Positions 26,535 to 35,833 of a stretch of DNA of 64,000 nucleotides are shown here, one piece after another. Position 1 is the first letter of the stretch. The number at the start of each line of letters is the position of its first letter. This DNA is from Acinetobacter sp. XS-4 (GTDB taxonomy: Bacteria > Pseudomonadota > Gammaproteobacteria > Pseudomonadales > Moraxellaceae): NCBI RefSeq assembly GCF_023920705.1, contig NZ_CP094657.1:1364001-1428000 (forward strand), given 5' to 3'. The translations under genes were made by a program, and so were the position numbers. The notes under the pieces are model-generated. The model saw only the letters and a program-made list of their open reading frames with translations, had not been told where the DNA came from and ran no database searches.

Positions 26535-27018
26535 TTTCTACTCCGTGTCCTTAGCAGCAGGACGCTATATCTTTTGTTACGGCAAATGTAACAAAACACG
26601 TTTCTCAAAATATGGAGAACCATCAATTCATTATTGTAGTTTAGTGTCTGGTTTGTATGTTTTCTATTAAAATAGAATATTTAATACCCATATAAATAAA
26701 CATGAGTCTCATTTAATTTTAATGAGTTGATTACTCCCGATCTGAACATGGAAAATTGATTAAAGCTCTAATGGCAAAAGACATATATTTATGTTGTGCA
26801 TCCACTAAAGAGAAGGGATGTGAGTGCCCTGCACAAATCTCATCTGAAATCACTATATTTATAAGTCGTTACTTACTGTGAAAGTTGATGAATTGGCTGA
26901 TTATATATGTCATTTAAACGACATAATCTGTAAACTATGCGCTATTTTTACGATTTTGCTTATCTTCTATTTATATAGCATTCGATAAGCTTTTTGGACT
27001 TTTGAGATATTTCCTCTT
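26535..27018. other. Region between the second glycine-zipper gene and prfA
   Basis: This 484-base stretch carries no credible gene. The left part (26535-26670) is the control region of the glycine-zipper gene, with a GTCCT/AGGAC hairpin (near 26549-26563) and the conserved distal block. The right part must hold the prfA promoter, but no clear -35/-10 pair stands out. hemA, often upstream of prfA in gammaproteobacteria, is absent. Confidence 0.5.
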
Positions 27019-28107
27019 ATGAAAGCGTCACTCCGTTTACGACTTGATCAACTCTGTGATCGACATGAAGAACTTACCGCGTTGCTTGCAGATGTGGAAG
27101 TCATCTCCGATAACAAACGTTTCCGTAAATTGTCTCGCGAACATAGTGATTTATCTGAAATTACCGAAGTTTGGGGCAAATACCGTCAAGCAGAAGAAGA
27201 TATTGAAACTGCTGAAATGATGAAGTCTGATCCTGACTTTAAAGATATGGCAGAAGAAGAAATTCAAGCGAATAAAGAGTTGCTTGGAGAATTAGAAAGC
27301 CAGCTCAATATTTTGATGATTCCAAAAGATCCAAATGACTCTAATGCAGCTTATTTAGAAATTCGCGCCGGAACAGGTGGTGATGAGGCTGCAATTTTCT
27401 CTGGTGACTTATTCCGCATGTACAGTAAATATGCCGAGACACAAAATTGGCGTATTGAAGTACTTTCTGAAAATGAAGGTGAGCATGGTGGCTTTAAAGA
27501 GGTCATTTGCCGTGTAGATGGTGATGGCGTTTATGGCCGCTTAAAATTTGAAAGTGGTGCGCATCGTGTGCAACGCGTTCCAGCGACTGAATCACAAGGC
27601 CGTGTTCATACTTCAGCTTGTACAGTTGCGATTCTGCCTGAAATTGATGTTGATACAAATGTCGAAATTAATCCGGCAGATTTACGTATTGATACTTACC
27701 GTGCATCTGGTGCAGGTGGTCAGCACATTAACAAAACTGATTCGGCAGTGCGTATTACCCATATTCCAACAGGTACAGTAGTTGAGTGCCAAGAAGAACG
27801 TTCACAGCATAAAAACAAAGCTAAAGCGATGGCTCTTTTGGTATCGCGTTTAGAAAATGCGAAACGTGCAGCGGCTGATGCAGCAACGTCTGAAATGCGT
27901 CGTGATTTAGTGGGTTCTGGTGACCGTTCTGAACGTATCCGTACTTATAACTACCCACAAGGTCGTATGACTGATCATCGTATTAACCTAACTTTATATA
28001 AGTTAGATGCGATTATGGAAGGCGATTTAACTGAATTGCTTGATAGCTTACATCGCGAATATCAGGCAGATCAGCTTGCAATGCTTGCACAGGAAAATGG
28101 CGGCTAA
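27019..28107 (+). CDS. prfA: Peptide chain release factor 1
   Basis: RF1 ends translation at UAG and UAA. The 362-residue protein (E. coli 360) shows the stop-codon reading tripeptide PAT in [10 protein letters not shown] and the peptidyl hydrolysis motif GGQ at 233-235 ([15 protein letters not shown]), whose Gln is the target of the methylase encoded next door. The stop overlaps the prmC start by one base (TAATG), so the two are coupled. Confidence 0.97.
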   Translation: MKASLRLRLDQLCDRHEELTALLADVEVISDNKRFRKLSREHSDLSEITEVWGKYRQAEEDIETAEMMKSDPDFKDMAEEEIQANKELLGELESQLNILMIPKDPNDSNAAYLEIRAGTGGDEAAIFSGDLFRMYSKYAETQNWRIEVLSENEGEHGGFKEVICRVDGDGVYGRLKFESGAHRVQRVPATESQGRVHTSACTVAILPEIDVDTNVEINPADLRIDTYRASGAGGQHINKTDSAVRITHIPTGTVVECQEERSQHKNKAKAMALLVSRLENAKRAAADAATSEMRRDLVGSGDRSERIRTYNYPQGRMTDHRINLTLYKLDAIMEGDLTELLDSLHREYQADQLAMLAQENGG

Positions 28108-28922
28108 TGAATATTGCTCAAGCGCTTGCAATTCGTGGTGAGCCTGACAGTTATGAACGACAAGAAAATGCTTGGTTACTTGAGCATTTTCTAAAAATCA
28201 ATTCACTTGAATTAAAGTTTAGACTTGAGCAAGAGTTAACAGCCCAACAAGAGCAAGACTATGTAGCTGGTCTTGAACGTATTCAAAAGGGTGAACCTTT
28301 AGCTTATGTAACGGGTTCACAGCCATTTTGGACACTCGATTTAAAAGTAACATCTGATACTTTAGTGCCACGACCTGATACTGAAGTTTTGGTTGAAACC
28401 GTTTTAAATCTAAATTTGCCAAATACTGCAAATATTGTTGATTTGGGAACGGGGACAGGTGCAATTGCGCTTGCGTTAGCGAGTGAACGTCCAGATTGGT
28501 TCGTCACAGCAACTGATATTTATGCGCCTACTTTAGATGTCGCAAAAGAAAATGCACTAACTCATAATTTGCAACGTGTAAAATTCGCTTGCGGCGCTTG
28601 GTTTGAAGCACTAGAGCCGCAAAAATTCGATTTAATTGTTTCAAATCCGCCGTACATTGACCCTGATGATGAACACATGCAAGCTTTGGCAACAGAGCCA
28701 CGCCGTGCATTGGTTGCAGATCATCAGGGACTGGCTGATATTGAAATTATTATTGCTCAAGGTAAGAACTGGTTAAAACCCCAAGGCTGGATTGCACTAG
28801 AGCATGGCTATGATCAGGGGCAATCTGTTCGAAATATATTTGCTGAGCATAGTTTTAGCCAGATTAAAACCATTCAAGACTATGGCCAAAATGATCGAGT
28901 CACTTTGGCATGCTGGATTTAA
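28107..28922 (+). CDS. prmC: Release factor glutamine methyltransferase
   Basis: PrmC methylates the Gln of the GGQ motif in release factors, raising termination efficiency. It has 271 residues (E. coli 277). The SAM-binding motif is VDLGTGTGAIALAL and the catalytic motif is NPPY at about 181-184. Its placement directly after prfA is classical. The end is only 2 bases from the convergent ABC permease gene, with no terminator between, so the transcripts may overlap. Confidence 0.96.
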   Translation: MNIAQALAIRGEPDSYERQENAWLLEHFLKINSLELKFRLEQELTAQQEQDYVAGLERIQKGEPLAYVTGSQPFWTLDLKVTSDTLVPRPDTEVLVETVLNLNLPNTANIVDLGTGTGAIALALASERPDWFVTATDIYAPTLDVAKENALTHNLQRVKFACGAWFEALEPQKFDLIVSNPPYIDPDDEHMQALATEPRRALVADHQGLADIEIIIAQGKNWLKPQGWIALEHGYDQGQSVRNIFAEHSFSQIKTIQDYGQNDRVTLACWI

Positions 28923-28924
28923 AA

Positions 28925-29764
28925 TTACTTTTGTAGTGTATCACGCCAACGTAATAACCAGTTTTCTATAAGTTTCATTAAGGTATCAGTTACTTTACCC
29001 AATAGGGCTAATAAAATAATTGCAATGATAACAATATCTGGTCGAGACGTTTCTCGACCATCACTGAGTAAATAGCCAATCCCTTGAGTGGCTGCAATCA
29101 GTTCAGCTGCAATCATGAACATCCAAGATAAACTTAAACTGTTACGTAAACCCGTTAAAATGCCCGGAGATGCTGCCGGTAAAATAATAGATATAATCCG
29201 CTGAAAAGCATTAAGCCGATAAACTTTTCCAACTTCAATGAGCTTTCTATCTACATTATGAATTGCTGCAACTGTATTGGTATAGGTTGGAAAAAATGCT
29301 CCAATTGCAATCAATGTAATTTTCGAACCTTCGTCAATTCCTAACCAAAGTAATAGCAGAGGGATCCATGCAAGACTTGGGATCGACTTAATTGCTGAAA
29401 AGGTCGGTTCTAAATAAGCTTCTGCTTCTTTACTTAATCCAACCCAAATTGCAAAAATTAAACCTAAACCGCTTCCTATAATAAAGCCGAATAGAACTCG
29501 CCATGTACTAATATAAATATGGGCAAATAGGTCACTATGCGCTAAATCTAAAAAAGATTGCCATAAACTAGAAGGTGCGGGGAGTAGATAAGCATCGATA
29601 TAGCCATTTCTGACTAAAAATTCACAAGCCCCCAAAAAGATGAGTGGAATGAGTAGCGCTTTAAACCAACGTGTAAATTTATTGTTTAAATGCTTTTTCT
29701 GCGATTTTAAAGCCTGCTGAGCTAAGAAATGATTTAGCTCAGCTTTGTTAAATGAATCACTCAT
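28925..29764 (-). CDS. ABC transporter permease, sulfonate/nitrate/taurine type
   Basis: This 279-residue integral membrane protein is of the SsuC/TauC group (binding-protein-dependent transport inner membrane component). About six helices are predicted, and the cytoplasmic ATPase-contact loop is recognisable around EVGKVYRLNAFQRIISIILPAASPGILTGLRNSLSLSW. It follows the binding protein gene by 3 bases. No ATPase gene is present on either side, so the transporter must borrow one or the third gene lies elsewhere. The substrate is likely an aliphatic sulfonate or similar anion. Confidence 0.9.
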   Translation of the reverse strand: MSDSFNKAELNHFLAQQALKSQKKHLNNKFTRWFKALLIPLIFLGACEFLVRNGYIDAYLLPAPSSLWQSFLDLAHSDLFAHIYISTWRVLFGFIIGSGLGLIFAIWVGLSKEAEAYLEPTFSAIKSIPSLAWIPLLLLWLGIDEGSKITLIAIGAFFPTYTNTVAAIHNVDRKLIEVGKVYRLNAFQRIISIILPAASPGILTGLRNSLSLSWMFMIAAELIAATQGIGYLLSDGRETSRPDIVIIAIILLALLGKVTDTLMKLIENWLLRWRDTLQK

Positions 29765-29767
29765 ATA

Positions 29768-30742
29768 CTATTTCACTACTTTTTGAGCAAAACGAGGGTC
29801 TAACAATTGATCAACCACTTGATTGACATTGGTGCCTTTTCTAACTAAGTCTTCTTCTGTCAAAATTTTCCCAGAACGTTTTAGTGCTTGTGCTTGAGTT
29901 GCCGATGGAATGTTTTGATCAAAGTTGGTTCGGCTCAGTTGTAGTTTGGCCACAGGTAGAGGGAGTTTTGATTCTTGAGCTAGAAGTGCTGCCACTTTAT
30001 CTGGATTGGCTTTTGCCCATTTTCTAGCTTGTTCGTAGGCTTTAATAACTGCTTCTACCGCTTCAGGGTTTTGTTTTGCAAAATCCTCTTTAACACTCAG
30101 TACACTATAGCTATTAAATCCAACGTTGCGATAAAGCAATTTAGCACCCGATTGAATTTGAGCTGAAGCCATTAAAGGATCAAGTCCAGCCCAAGCATCT
30201 ACTTGACTGCGTTCTAATGCAGTTTTTCCATCTGGGTGTTGTAAATGAACCAGCTGTACATCGCGTTTACTTAAGCCTACAGTGTCTAGCGCTTGTAGTG
30301 TAAATAAGAAAGGATCTGTTCCCTTGGTAGCTGCAATTTTCTTACCTTTTAAATCTTTTAGGCTTTTAATGGGTGAGTTTTTTGCGACAACAAGCGCGGT
30401 CCATTCCGGTTGGCTTTGTACATAAACCGTTTTAATTGGACTACCATTCGCTCGACTTAATACAGCAGCTAATCCAGCGGTAGAAGCAAAATCGATGCTG
30501 TTACTGTTGAGATATTCTAATGAACGATTGCTACCTTGACTGAAAACCCATTTAATTTGAGTATTTGGAAGTGCTTTCTCAAGAAGTTTTTGATCTTTGA
30601 CGACTAAACTGGTTGGTGCATAGTAAGCGTAATCAAGTTTAAGTGTAGTCGGAATTGCTGCAAAAGCAGATGAAGCAAATACAAACCCCAATGTTGATGC
30701 CAACAAAGTCTTTGATAAAGAAAATTTTGATTTTAAAGACAT
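29768..30742 (-). CDS. ABC transporter substrate-binding protein, aliphatic sulfonate type
   Basis: This 324-residue periplasmic binding protein of the SsuA/TauA/NMT1 family has a signal peptide (LLASTLGFVFASSAFA). The segments YYAPTSLVVKDQKLLEKALP, FVFSQGSNRSLEYLNSNSIDFA-like region, SLKDLKGKKIAATKGTDPFLFTLQAL and KEDFAKQNPEAVEAVIKAYEQARKW are typical. It delivers the ligand to the permease encoded 3 bases downstream. The ligand cannot be read from the sequence. Upstream is a 240-base AT-rich gap before the araC-type gene on the same strand. Confidence 0.9.
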   Translation of the reverse strand: MSLKSKFSLSKTLLASTLGFVFASSAFAAIPTTLKLDYAYYAPTSLVVKDQKLLEKALPNTQIKWVFSQGSNRSLEYLNSNSIDFASTAGLAAVLSRANGSPIKTVYVQSQPEWTALVVAKNSPIKSLKDLKGKKIAATKGTDPFLFTLQALDTVGLSKRDVQLVHLQHPDGKTALERSQVDAWAGLDPLMASAQIQSGAKLLYRNVGFNSYSVLSVKEDFAKQNPEAVEAVIKAYEQARKWAKANPDKVAALLAQESKLPLPVAKLQLSRTNFDQNIPSATQAQALKRSGKILTEEDLVRKGTNVNQVVDQLLDPRFAQKVVK

Positions 30743-30983
30743 GATAAAAATAGAACCGAAATGAAATAGGAGATTATCCTTTCACGTGTTTGATGGCTTA
30801 CAAACTTAGTTATTTTGATTTATAAATCAGATTGAAAGATAAAAGTTTAGATAAAATTATAAGTTGATGTTTTATAGTGATTATTAAGTTTTGAGTAATA
30901 CACTTATCTGAAATATTGAATTTAAAAGACATAAATATCATAAGCTTAAGCTTTTATGCCTCAAGCTTTGTTGAGTGTGTATT

Positions 30984-32012
30984 TTATTGCTTGTGTGCAG
31001 TTAAATTATCTCGATACGCACCTGGACTGACGCCAGTCCATTTTTTAAAGGCACGGTGAAAAGCGCTAGGGTCTTGGAAGCTTAAATTTTCACTAATATC
31101 TTGAATTGAATCATTCGTTTTACTTAAACGTTCAACTGCAATATCACAGCGGATTTCATTTTTAATTTGTTGATAACTGACTCCTTCATGTTTCAGACGG
31201 CGTTGAATGGTGGCTTCTGAAATATTGAGTTGTTTTGCAACATCTTTGAGTTCGGGCCATTGGGCGGGGTGGAGTTTCAATAAATGACGACGAATAAGAA
31301 CACTCAAGGCATTTTCATTTTTAAAGCGAACTAAAAGATTTTGTGGAGTTTGTTCTAAAAAATCATAAAGCGCTTTTTTATCTTTTTTAATTTTAATATC
31401 TAAATAGTGGGCATCGAATTCAACTCGATTTATCTCGGCATTAAATTGAATATCTTCACCGAAACGTACGAGATAATCCTGAATATCGCTCGGTTTAGGA
31501 CAACGTACTTTAATACTATTTAAGCCAATTCGTTGGTCTACTAACCAGCACATAAGTCCGTGTACTAATATTAAAAAGGTTGCATAGGTAAACATGCGTT
31601 TAGGTTGTTCACGATCATGAATCACCAAATAAGCTTTTTCTTGATCTCGTATTAATTCTCCACACATGTCATCAAGCACAAAGTTAAAAAACTTCAAAAT
31701 ATCGTAGAGCGCTTTTTCTAAAGTTTCGGCCGTACTGACAAGTTTAGTCAATAATTTATAACTGCCACGACGCATGGGATGACTATCCATACCAAAAAAC
31801 TCATCGTTCATGGCGTTGGCAAGTTCTATCCATAATTGTGCATATGTCGTAACAGGCACACGAGCCTTTGGAGACATCAGTAATTCAGCGGGAATGCCTG
31901 CTTTATTTAGAATTATTTGTGTATTTAGGCCTTTGGCATAAGCCGCACTCAGTGCTTCATGTACTAGTGCAATCGAAATTGTGCCTTTACTTAAAGAAGA
32001 TTGGACAACCAT
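30984..32012 (-). CDS. AraC family transcriptional regulator
   Basis: This 342-residue regulator has an N-terminal arabinose-binding-like sensor region (about 20-205, of the type found in OruR/ArgR-like activators) and a C-terminal AraC double helix-turn-helix (about 245-335): DVAKQLNISEATIQRRLKHEG, then DISENLSFQDPSAFHRAFKKWTGVSPGAYR. It is divergent from the SDR-acyl-CoA dehydrogenase pair across 169 bases and most likely controls it. The inducer is unknown. A TGAAATATTTCA palindrome lies 35 bases upstream of its start. Confidence 0.9.
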   Translation of the reverse strand: MVVQSSLSKGTISIALVHEALSAAYAKGLNTQIILNKAGIPAELLMSPKARVPVTTYAQLWIELANAMNDEFFGMDSHPMRRGSYKLLTKLVSTAETLEKALYDILKFFNFVLDDMCGELIRDQEKAYLVIHDREQPKRMFTYATFLILVHGLMCWLVDQRIGLNSIKVRCPKPSDIQDYLVRFGEDIQFNAEINRVEFDAHYLDIKIKKDKKALYDFLEQTPQNLLVRFKNENALSVLIRRHLLKLHPAQWPELKDVAKQLNISEATIQRRLKHEGVSYQQIKNEIRCDIAVERLSKTNDSIQDISENLSFQDPSAFHRAFKKWTGVSPGAYRDNLTAHKQ

Positions 32013-32046
32013 GTCAAAGACTCATATTTTCTTCATATATTTCAAG

Positions 32047-32058
32047 TGAAATATTTCA
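32047..32058. promoter_or_regulatory. 12-base palindrome in the divergent AraC/SDR control region
   Basis: TGAAATATTTCA is a perfect palindrome 35 bases upstream of the araC-type start codon. It is a candidate regulatory site, but such AT-rich palindromes arise by chance. Confidence 0.25.
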
Positions 32059-32181
32059 TATTTAAAATTTGGATTGATCAAAAGCTGCAAGCATTTTGAG
32101 GTTTTTTGAAATTGTATCGGAAAACAACAACTTTTACTCTCACAACTAAAGTTAAAGAACATTTCTATAGGATCGTAAATA

Positions 32182-32952
32182 ATGAAAATTCAAGGGAAAC
32201 ATTTCGTGATTACAGGTGGTGGCTCTGGTTTAGGTGCTGCTACAGCTGAGTATTTGGTAAAGCAAGGTGCTTCAGTCACATTGGTCGACATGAATGTAGA
32301 AGCAGGCGAACAGCAAGTAAAACAATTAGGGTCAAAAGCTGACTTCGTAAAACTTGATGTAACCGATGAAGCTGCTGCTGAACAGTTCTTTAAAGATATG
32401 TTAGTAAAACATGGCCGTTTGCATGGCTTAGTAAACTGTGCGGGTATTGGCCCTTCTGCAAAAGTAGTTGGCCGTGAAGGTGTACATGATTTGGGATTAT
32501 TTTCAAAAACGCTGCAAATTAATGTCACGGGTACGTTTAACATGCTGCGTTTTGCAGCAGATGCAATGAGTAAAAACACGGTTGAAGCAGGTGAAGAGGA
32601 CCGTGGAATCATTGTTAACACCGCTTCTGTTGCAGCATTTGATGGTCAAATTGGACAAGCAGCTTATTCAGCATCTAAAGGCGCTATTGTTGCGATGACA
32701 TTGCCAATTGCTCGTGAGCTTGCGCGCCATGGCATTCGCATTATGACCATTGCGCCAGGAATTATGGAAACCCCAATGCTTAAAGGAATGCCACAAAATG
32801 TGCAAGATGCTTTGGGACAAATGGTACCATATCCATCTCGTTTAGGAAAACCCGAAGAATTTGCTCGTTTGGTGGCACATATTGCTGAAAACTCATATTT
32901 AAATGGTGAAGTCATCCGTCTAGATGGTGCAATTCGTATGGCAGCAAAATAA
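32182..32952 (+). CDS. Short-chain dehydrogenase, 3-hydroxyacyl-CoA dehydrogenase (HSD10) type
   Basis: This 256-residue classical SDR has the cofactor motif TGGGSGLG at 11-18, NCAG near 89-92, the active-site YxxxK with Tyr162 and Lys166 (YSASKGA), and an IAPGIMETPML substrate region. The acidic Asp36-type residue (LVDMN) indicates NAD+ preference. Overall sequence resembles type II 3-hydroxyacyl-CoA dehydrogenases. With the following acyl-CoA dehydrogenase (19-base gap) it would supply two steps of fatty-acyl or branched acyl-CoA breakdown, controlled by the divergent AraC regulator. The exact substrate is unknown. Confidence 0.9.
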   Translation: MKIQGKHFVITGGGSGLGAATAEYLVKQGASVTLVDMNVEAGEQQVKQLGSKADFVKLDVTDEAAAEQFFKDMLVKHGRLHGLVNCAGIGPSAKVVGREGVHDLGLFSKTLQINVTGTFNMLRFAADAMSKNTVEAGEEDRGIIVNTASVAAFDGQIGQAAYSASKGAIVAMTLPIARELARHGIRIMTIAPGIMETPMLKGMPQNVQDALGQMVPYPSRLGKPEEFARLVAHIAENSYLNGEVIRLDGAIRMAAK

Positions 32953-32971
32953 TAAAAATAAGGGGATTTGA

Positions 32972-34108
32972 ATGATTCTAAATGCTGAACAAAGTATGGT
33001 TCAGGAGATGGTGCGTAACTACTCGCAGAATCAGTTAAAACCAACAGCCGCACATCGTGATAAAACCCATGAGTTTCCTGCTCAGGAATTAAAAGATTTA
33101 GGGGCATTGGGTGCTATGGGCATGACCGTTCCGAATGAATGGGGCGGTGCGGGAATGGACTATGTATCTTTGGTGCTTGCAATTGAAGAAATTGCCGCAG
33201 GTGATGGTGCTATTTCGACTATCGTAAGTGTTCAAAATTCATTGATTTGCGGTATTACACTGGCATACGGTTCAGAGCAGCAAAAACAAACCTATTTGCC
33301 AAAATTTGCATCTGGTGAATGGCTAGGATGTTTTTGTTTAACTGAGCCTCATGTCGGTTCCGATGCGAGCGCAATTCTATGTAAAGCCGAGCGAGATGGC
33401 GACCATTGGGTTTTAAATGGCGTAAAACAATTTATTACCAGTGGCAAAAATGCCCAAGTGGCTTTGGTATTTGCGGTTACAGATAAACAGGCTGGCAAAA
33501 AAGGCATTTCGTGCTTTCTTGTACCGACCAATACACAAGGTTATTTAGTGACTCGTATTGAAGACAAAATGGGTCAACATGCTTCGGACACCGCAACCAT
33601 TACTCTCGAAAACTGCCGGATTCCTTTAGAAAATTTGGTGGGTCAAGAAGGTGAAGGTTATAAAATTGCACTTTCTAATTTAGCAGCTGGGCGTATTGGG
33701 ATTGCTGCTCAATCTGTTGGAATGGCAAGAGCTGCTTTTGATGCGGCTGTCCAATACGCAAATGAACGTAAGGCCTTCGGTGTAGAGCTGGTTCAGCATC
33801 AGGCGGTTGGTTTTCGCTTAGCCGATATGGCAACCCAGATTGAAGCTGCACATCAGTTGGTTTTACATGCTGCAACTTTAAAGGATGCGGGATTACCTTG
33901 TTTAAAAGAAGCCTCAATGGCAAAGCTGTTTGCATCTACTATGGCTGAACGGGTGTGTTCGGATGCGATCCAGATTCATGGTGGTTATGGCTACGTCAGT
34001 GATTTCCCTGTAGAGAGAATTTATCGTGATGTTCGTGTAAGCCAGATTTATGAAGGGGCTTCGGATATTCAACGTTTGGTGATTGCTCGTGAGGTTGCTC
34101 AAGTTTAA
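32972..34108 (+). CDS. Acyl-CoA dehydrogenase
   Basis: This FAD-dependent enzyme makes the alpha-beta double bond of acyl-CoA (378 residues, typical). Domains: N-terminal helices (1-110), middle beta domain with CFCLTEPHVGSDAS and WVLNGVKQFITSG, and C-terminal helical domain with ERKAFGVELVQHQAVGFRLADM and IHGGYGYVSDFPVERIYRD. The catalytic Glu is in YEGASDIQ near residue 361, as in short/medium-chain enzymes. It has an AAGGGG ribosome site. It is cotranscribed with the SDR, and a terminator follows. Confidence 0.93.
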   Translation: MILNAEQSMVQEMVRNYSQNQLKPTAAHRDKTHEFPAQELKDLGALGAMGMTVPNEWGGAGMDYVSLVLAIEEIAAGDGAISTIVSVQNSLICGITLAYGSEQQKQTYLPKFASGEWLGCFCLTEPHVGSDASAILCKAERDGDHWVLNGVKQFITSGKNAQVALVFAVTDKQAGKKGISCFLVPTNTQGYLVTRIEDKMGQHASDTATITLENCRIPLENLVGQEGEGYKIALSNLAAGRIGIAAQSVGMARAAFDAAVQYANERKAFGVELVQHQAVGFRLADMATQIEAAHQLVLHAATLKDAGLPCLKEASMAKLFASTMAERVCSDAIQIHGGYGYVSDFPVERIYRDVRVSQIYEGASDIQRLVIAREVAQV

Positions 34109-34138
34109 ATATGAAATTTTAAAAAATAGTCACTGACT

Positions 34139-34171
34139 GCAAAAGACCGCAATTGTTATGCGGTCTTTTGC
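34139..34171. terminator. Terminator after the acyl-CoA dehydrogenase gene
   Basis: A perfect 13-base stem GCAAAAGACCGCA / TGCGGTCTTTTGC encloses a 7-base loop, with the T-run inside the right arm. It can also serve the minus-strand flavin reductase gene. Confidence 0.85.
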
Positions 34172-34246
34172 CATTAAGCAGAAATTTTCTAGGTTGAATT
34201 CGATTCGATGAAATTCAGAAATTTAAGTAAAGCCAGTTTTTTTTGA

Positions 34247-34825
34247 TTAAAGCTGTGCTTTGACTTCTTCACCAATTAAATAAAAGGTTCCTCCAGCAAT
34301 ATAATGCAGGCTTCGAAGTTCTTTCGGTGCATCTTGAAAGTGCCAGTGCCCATCTCTAAAAACACGGCTATCTGCCCATGCACCAACAACAGAACCAATA
34401 AATAGATCATGAGCCGACTGATTATGAGGTTCTGGAATAAGTTTACAGACAAGCCATGCAATGCAACCTGATACAAGCGGGCTAGTAAGATCTTCTTGAT
34501 AAAATAGTTCAACACCACAATGCTCAAGTTTTTGTGGATCATCCAACTTACTAATGGTTCCAAGTTGATGAGTAAGATCGAGCTGTGCATAGCAGGGAAC
34601 TTGTAGTGTGAAATAGCCACTTTGCTCAACGAGCTGTCGGGTTTTAGTACTTTTATCAAGAACCACGGACACTTTGGCTGGTTTGAACTCTAAGGCACAT
34701 GCCCAAGCGGCAGCCATCACATTGCGGTCATCACCATGTTGTGCAGAAACAAGCACAGTTGGGCCATGATTTAATAAACGATAAGCTTTTTCTAACTCTA
34801 CAGGTGCAATATATGATTGCGTCAT
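34247..34825 (-). CDS. Flavin reductase-like domain protein
   Basis: This 192-residue protein has the FMN-binding split-barrel fold of the flavin reductase-like family (DIM6/NTAB). The segments PTVLVSAQHGDDRNVMAAAWACALEF and KVSVVLDKSTKTRQLVEQSGYFTLQVPC match the FMN-binding core. It may reduce or bind flavin for a partner oxygenase; no oxygenase is adjacent, though the LLM enzyme at 24226 is in the same region. It is transcribed alone. Function is known at family level only. Confidence 0.85.
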   Translation of the reverse strand: MTQSYIAPVELEKAYRLLNHGPTVLVSAQHGDDRNVMAAAWACALEFKPAKVSVVLDKSTKTRQLVEQSGYFTLQVPCYAQLDLTHQLGTISKLDDPQKLEHCGVELFYQEDLTSPLVSGCIAWLVCKLIPEPHNQSAHDLFIGSVVGAWADSRVFRDGHWHFQDAPKELRSLHYIAGGTFYLIGEEVKAQL

Positions 34826-34998
34826 ATTTAGCCTAAGTAATAAAGAAAATGGATATTTCTATTGTTGCAGAAAGCTTGATAGATGCAATGTTAGTAAATA
34901 AGCTTTATTAGAATAAAAAAGTTGTTTCTATTTTATAGCTTTCATAATAACGAACTTAGTCATAAAATCATTTCGCTTCTAAGTGAAAGGATTAACGT

Positions 34999-35775
34999 GT
35001 GACCGAGCTTCAAGATATCGATTTTGTAGAGTTAAGTGATGAAGAAATGCATCTCTATAGCCGCCAGATTTTACTTGATGGATGGGATATTGAAGCTCAG
35101 GAGAAACTCAAACTTGCTAATGTGCTGATTGTAGGTGCTGGTGGAATAGGCTGTAGCAGTGCAGAGCTATTAGCGCGAGCAGGGGTTGGAAAAATTACAC
35201 TGATTGATGCAGATACGATCGAGATAAGTAATTTACAGCGTCAAATTGCATTTGGTCATGAAGATATCGGACGTTATAAAGCAGAAATTTTGGCTAAACG
35301 TTTACAGAAAATTAACCCTTATATCTGTGTTGAATACTATAACGAACGGTTAGACGAACATAACATTGATAGACTGGTTGAACACCAAGATGTGATTTTA
35401 GATGGATGTGATAATTTTACAACCCGCTATTTAGTAAATGTAGCTTGTAAGAAGCATCAGGTCGCTTTAATTAGTGCTTCAGCAATTGGTTTTCAGGCAC
35501 AAATGTTTATGGTTGAAGGAGATTCAGCTTGCTATGAATGTCTTTTTCCAAAAGAACAACATAGTAATGAAGGCCTTCGCTGTGCAGAGTCAGGGGTACT
35601 TGCAACTACTCCTGTAATGATAGCGTCATTACAAGCACATCACACATTGCTGTATTTAGGGTTGAATCGTACACCTTTAAAGCAGAAACTATTATTGTGG
35701 GATGGTTTAAATATGACACAACGTATTGTTAGTTTTGATAAAGATGTAAATTGCCCACTTTGTCAGGCAAGCTAA
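34999..35775 (+). CDS. moeB: MoeB/HesA/ThiF-family adenylyltransferase, probably MoeB
   Basis: This 258-residue E1-like enzyme would adenylate the C-terminus of a sulfur-carrier protein such as MoaD. It starts at GTG 34999, with a GAAAGGA ribosome site 8 bases upstream; no ATG gives a complete N-terminus. The nucleotide-binding GAGGIGCSS is at about 46-54, followed by LIDADTIEISNLQRQI with the adenylating Arg, and DGCDNFTTRY. Two Cys pairs (CYEC and CPLC) form the structural zinc site. No C-terminal rhodanese domain is present. ThiF is an alternative; overall similarity to E. coli MoeB (249 residues) favours MoeB. Confidence 0.82.
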   Translation: MTELQDIDFVELSDEEMHLYSRQILLDGWDIEAQEKLKLANVLIVGAGGIGCSSAELLARAGVGKITLIDADTIEISNLQRQIAFGHEDIGRYKAEILAKRLQKINPYICVEYYNERLDEHNIDRLVEHQDVILDGCDNFTTRYLVNVACKKHQVALISASAIGFQAQMFMVEGDSACYECLFPKEQHSNEGLRCAESGVLATTPVMIASLQAHHTLLYLGLNRTPLKQKLLLWDGLNMTQRIVSFDKDVNCPLCQAS

Positions 35776-35833
35776 TCAGTAAATGAAACAAAATTTGCTA
35801 CACTCAACCTGAATGATTTGGTTTTGAAGAAAT

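Noticed and set aside
32190-32621. 143-codon minus-strand frame inside the SDR gene
   Set aside because: The plus-strand SDR has all catalytic motifs and continuous homology; the antisense frame has a Ser/Thr/Pro/Cys shadow composition.
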